Assembly: GCF_003031265.1 (NCBI RefSeq)
Contig: NZ_CP019966.1
Span: 2,046,001-2,110,000 of the forward strand
Direction: 5' to 3'
Origin: Rhodopseudomonas palustris
GTDB lineage: Bacteria > Pseudomonadota > Alphaproteobacteria > Rhizobiales > Xanthobacteraceae
DNA length: 64,000 nt
Part shown: positions 63,709 through 64,000 of the stretch, one piece after another
Layout of the letters: each line of letters opens with the position of its first letter
Position numbering within the stretch: the stretch's first letter is position 1
Notes under the pieces: model-generated
Told to the model about the DNA's origin: nothing
The model's database searches: none
Seen by the model: only the letters and a program-made list of their open reading frames with translations
Position numbers and translations under genes: made by a program

Positions 63709-63896
63709 ATTCTGCGGGCCGGGGCAGGGCGGGTAAGCGACCATCCGTCGCGCCCCGCGGCGGCCGAATACCGCCAAAATTACAAAAGTTTAATTCCCTC
63801 GCCAGACCGCCGTAAGGCTCCAGCCCCCATCTTCCGAAGCAACGGTGCTGATCACTCGGCACCTTCCGTTTCAACTGGTCTTCGGAGCCTCACGCA

Positions 63897-64000
63897 ATGC
63901 ACGATCGTCGTCCCGTCCTGTCCACGCAGTCTTCGCACCGGCCGCTGTCGAGGTCGCTGCTGTCGGCGCGCAAGTTCGCGCTGATGGCCTCGGTGGTCGC
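63897..64000 (+). CDS. DegP/HtrA-like protease, N-terminus only (cut by window end)
   Basis: 34 codons: a basic N-region (HDRRPVLSTQSSHRPLSRS) leading into a hydrophobic signal start (KFALMASVV). The name rests on context: in Bradyrhizobium relatives degP follows ccmH (cycL). The sequence alone shows only an exported protein start. Confidence 0.45.
   Translation, partial: MHDRRPVLSTQSSHRPLSRSLLSARKFALMASVV

Overview
The window is GC-rich chromosomal DNA of an alphaproteobacterium of the Bradyrhizobium/Rhodopseudomonas group, most like Rhodopseudomonas palustris. This is inferred from the ccmI-ccmE-ccmF-ccmH (cycHJKL) cytochrome c maturation run next to a two-component system and a degP-like start, from a suhB/mmgR-type small RNA, from palindromic repeats typical of this group, and from a gene-transfer-agent (GTA)-type structural cluster.

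Layout. Positions 1-15 kb are ordinary accessory and housekeeping genes: a TonB siderophore receptor with a PepSY membrane protein, a broken metallo-beta-lactamase-fold gene, a suhB-like RNA, a serine hydrolase, a BrnT/BrnA module, a choloylglycine-hydrolase-like enzyme, an MFS pump, a TAXI-type binding protein, a Flp pilin and a polytopic membrane protein. About 15.2-51 kb is a complete but heavily interrupted GTA/HK97-type cluster. Its own genes are portal, two small proteins, protease, capsid, small and large terminase, head-tail connector, closure protein, gp8, major tail protein, gp10 and gp10a, tape measure, gp12, gp13, gp14 peptidase, gp15 hub, DUF2793 protein, GH19 endolysin and 3-TM holin. 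From 51 to 64 kb lie a response regulator/kinase pair, a lipoprotein, a conserved hypothetical, ccmIEF, a toxin-antitoxin pair, ccmH, a formamidase, two ferritin-like proteins and the start of a degP-like gene.

The GTA genes keep one strand and mostly 4-bp overlaps, but foreign cargo sits at five boundaries: (1) an unknown gene after portal; (2) HicB/HicA plus a lower-GC membrane coiled-coil gene and a helicase with a PD-(D/E)xK-like C-terminus between capsid and terminase; (3) a secreted protein and a trypsin-like protease before gp6; (4) a secreted protein, then a sulfatase/HAD/porin operon with its radical-SAM sulfatase maturase, between gp12 and gp13; (5) a GFA protein, a membrane-anchored protein and a MarR operon between gp14 and gp15. 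Two of these insertions are marked by partial copies of neighbouring GTA genes: two extra capsid 3' ends, and an in-frame 27-residue fusion of the gp13 start to the gp12 end. This suggests growth by duplication and recombination. The terminase genes lie downstream of the capsid, unlike the usual GTA order.

Main points for follow-up: the helicase-nuclease/coiled-coil pair as a candidate antiphage system inside a GTA locus; the duplication scars; and a good sigma-54 promoter with a NifA-type upstream site before a ferredoxin-ferritin fusion gene, which ties that operon to nitrogen fixation. All calls come from reading the sequence; no database search was run.
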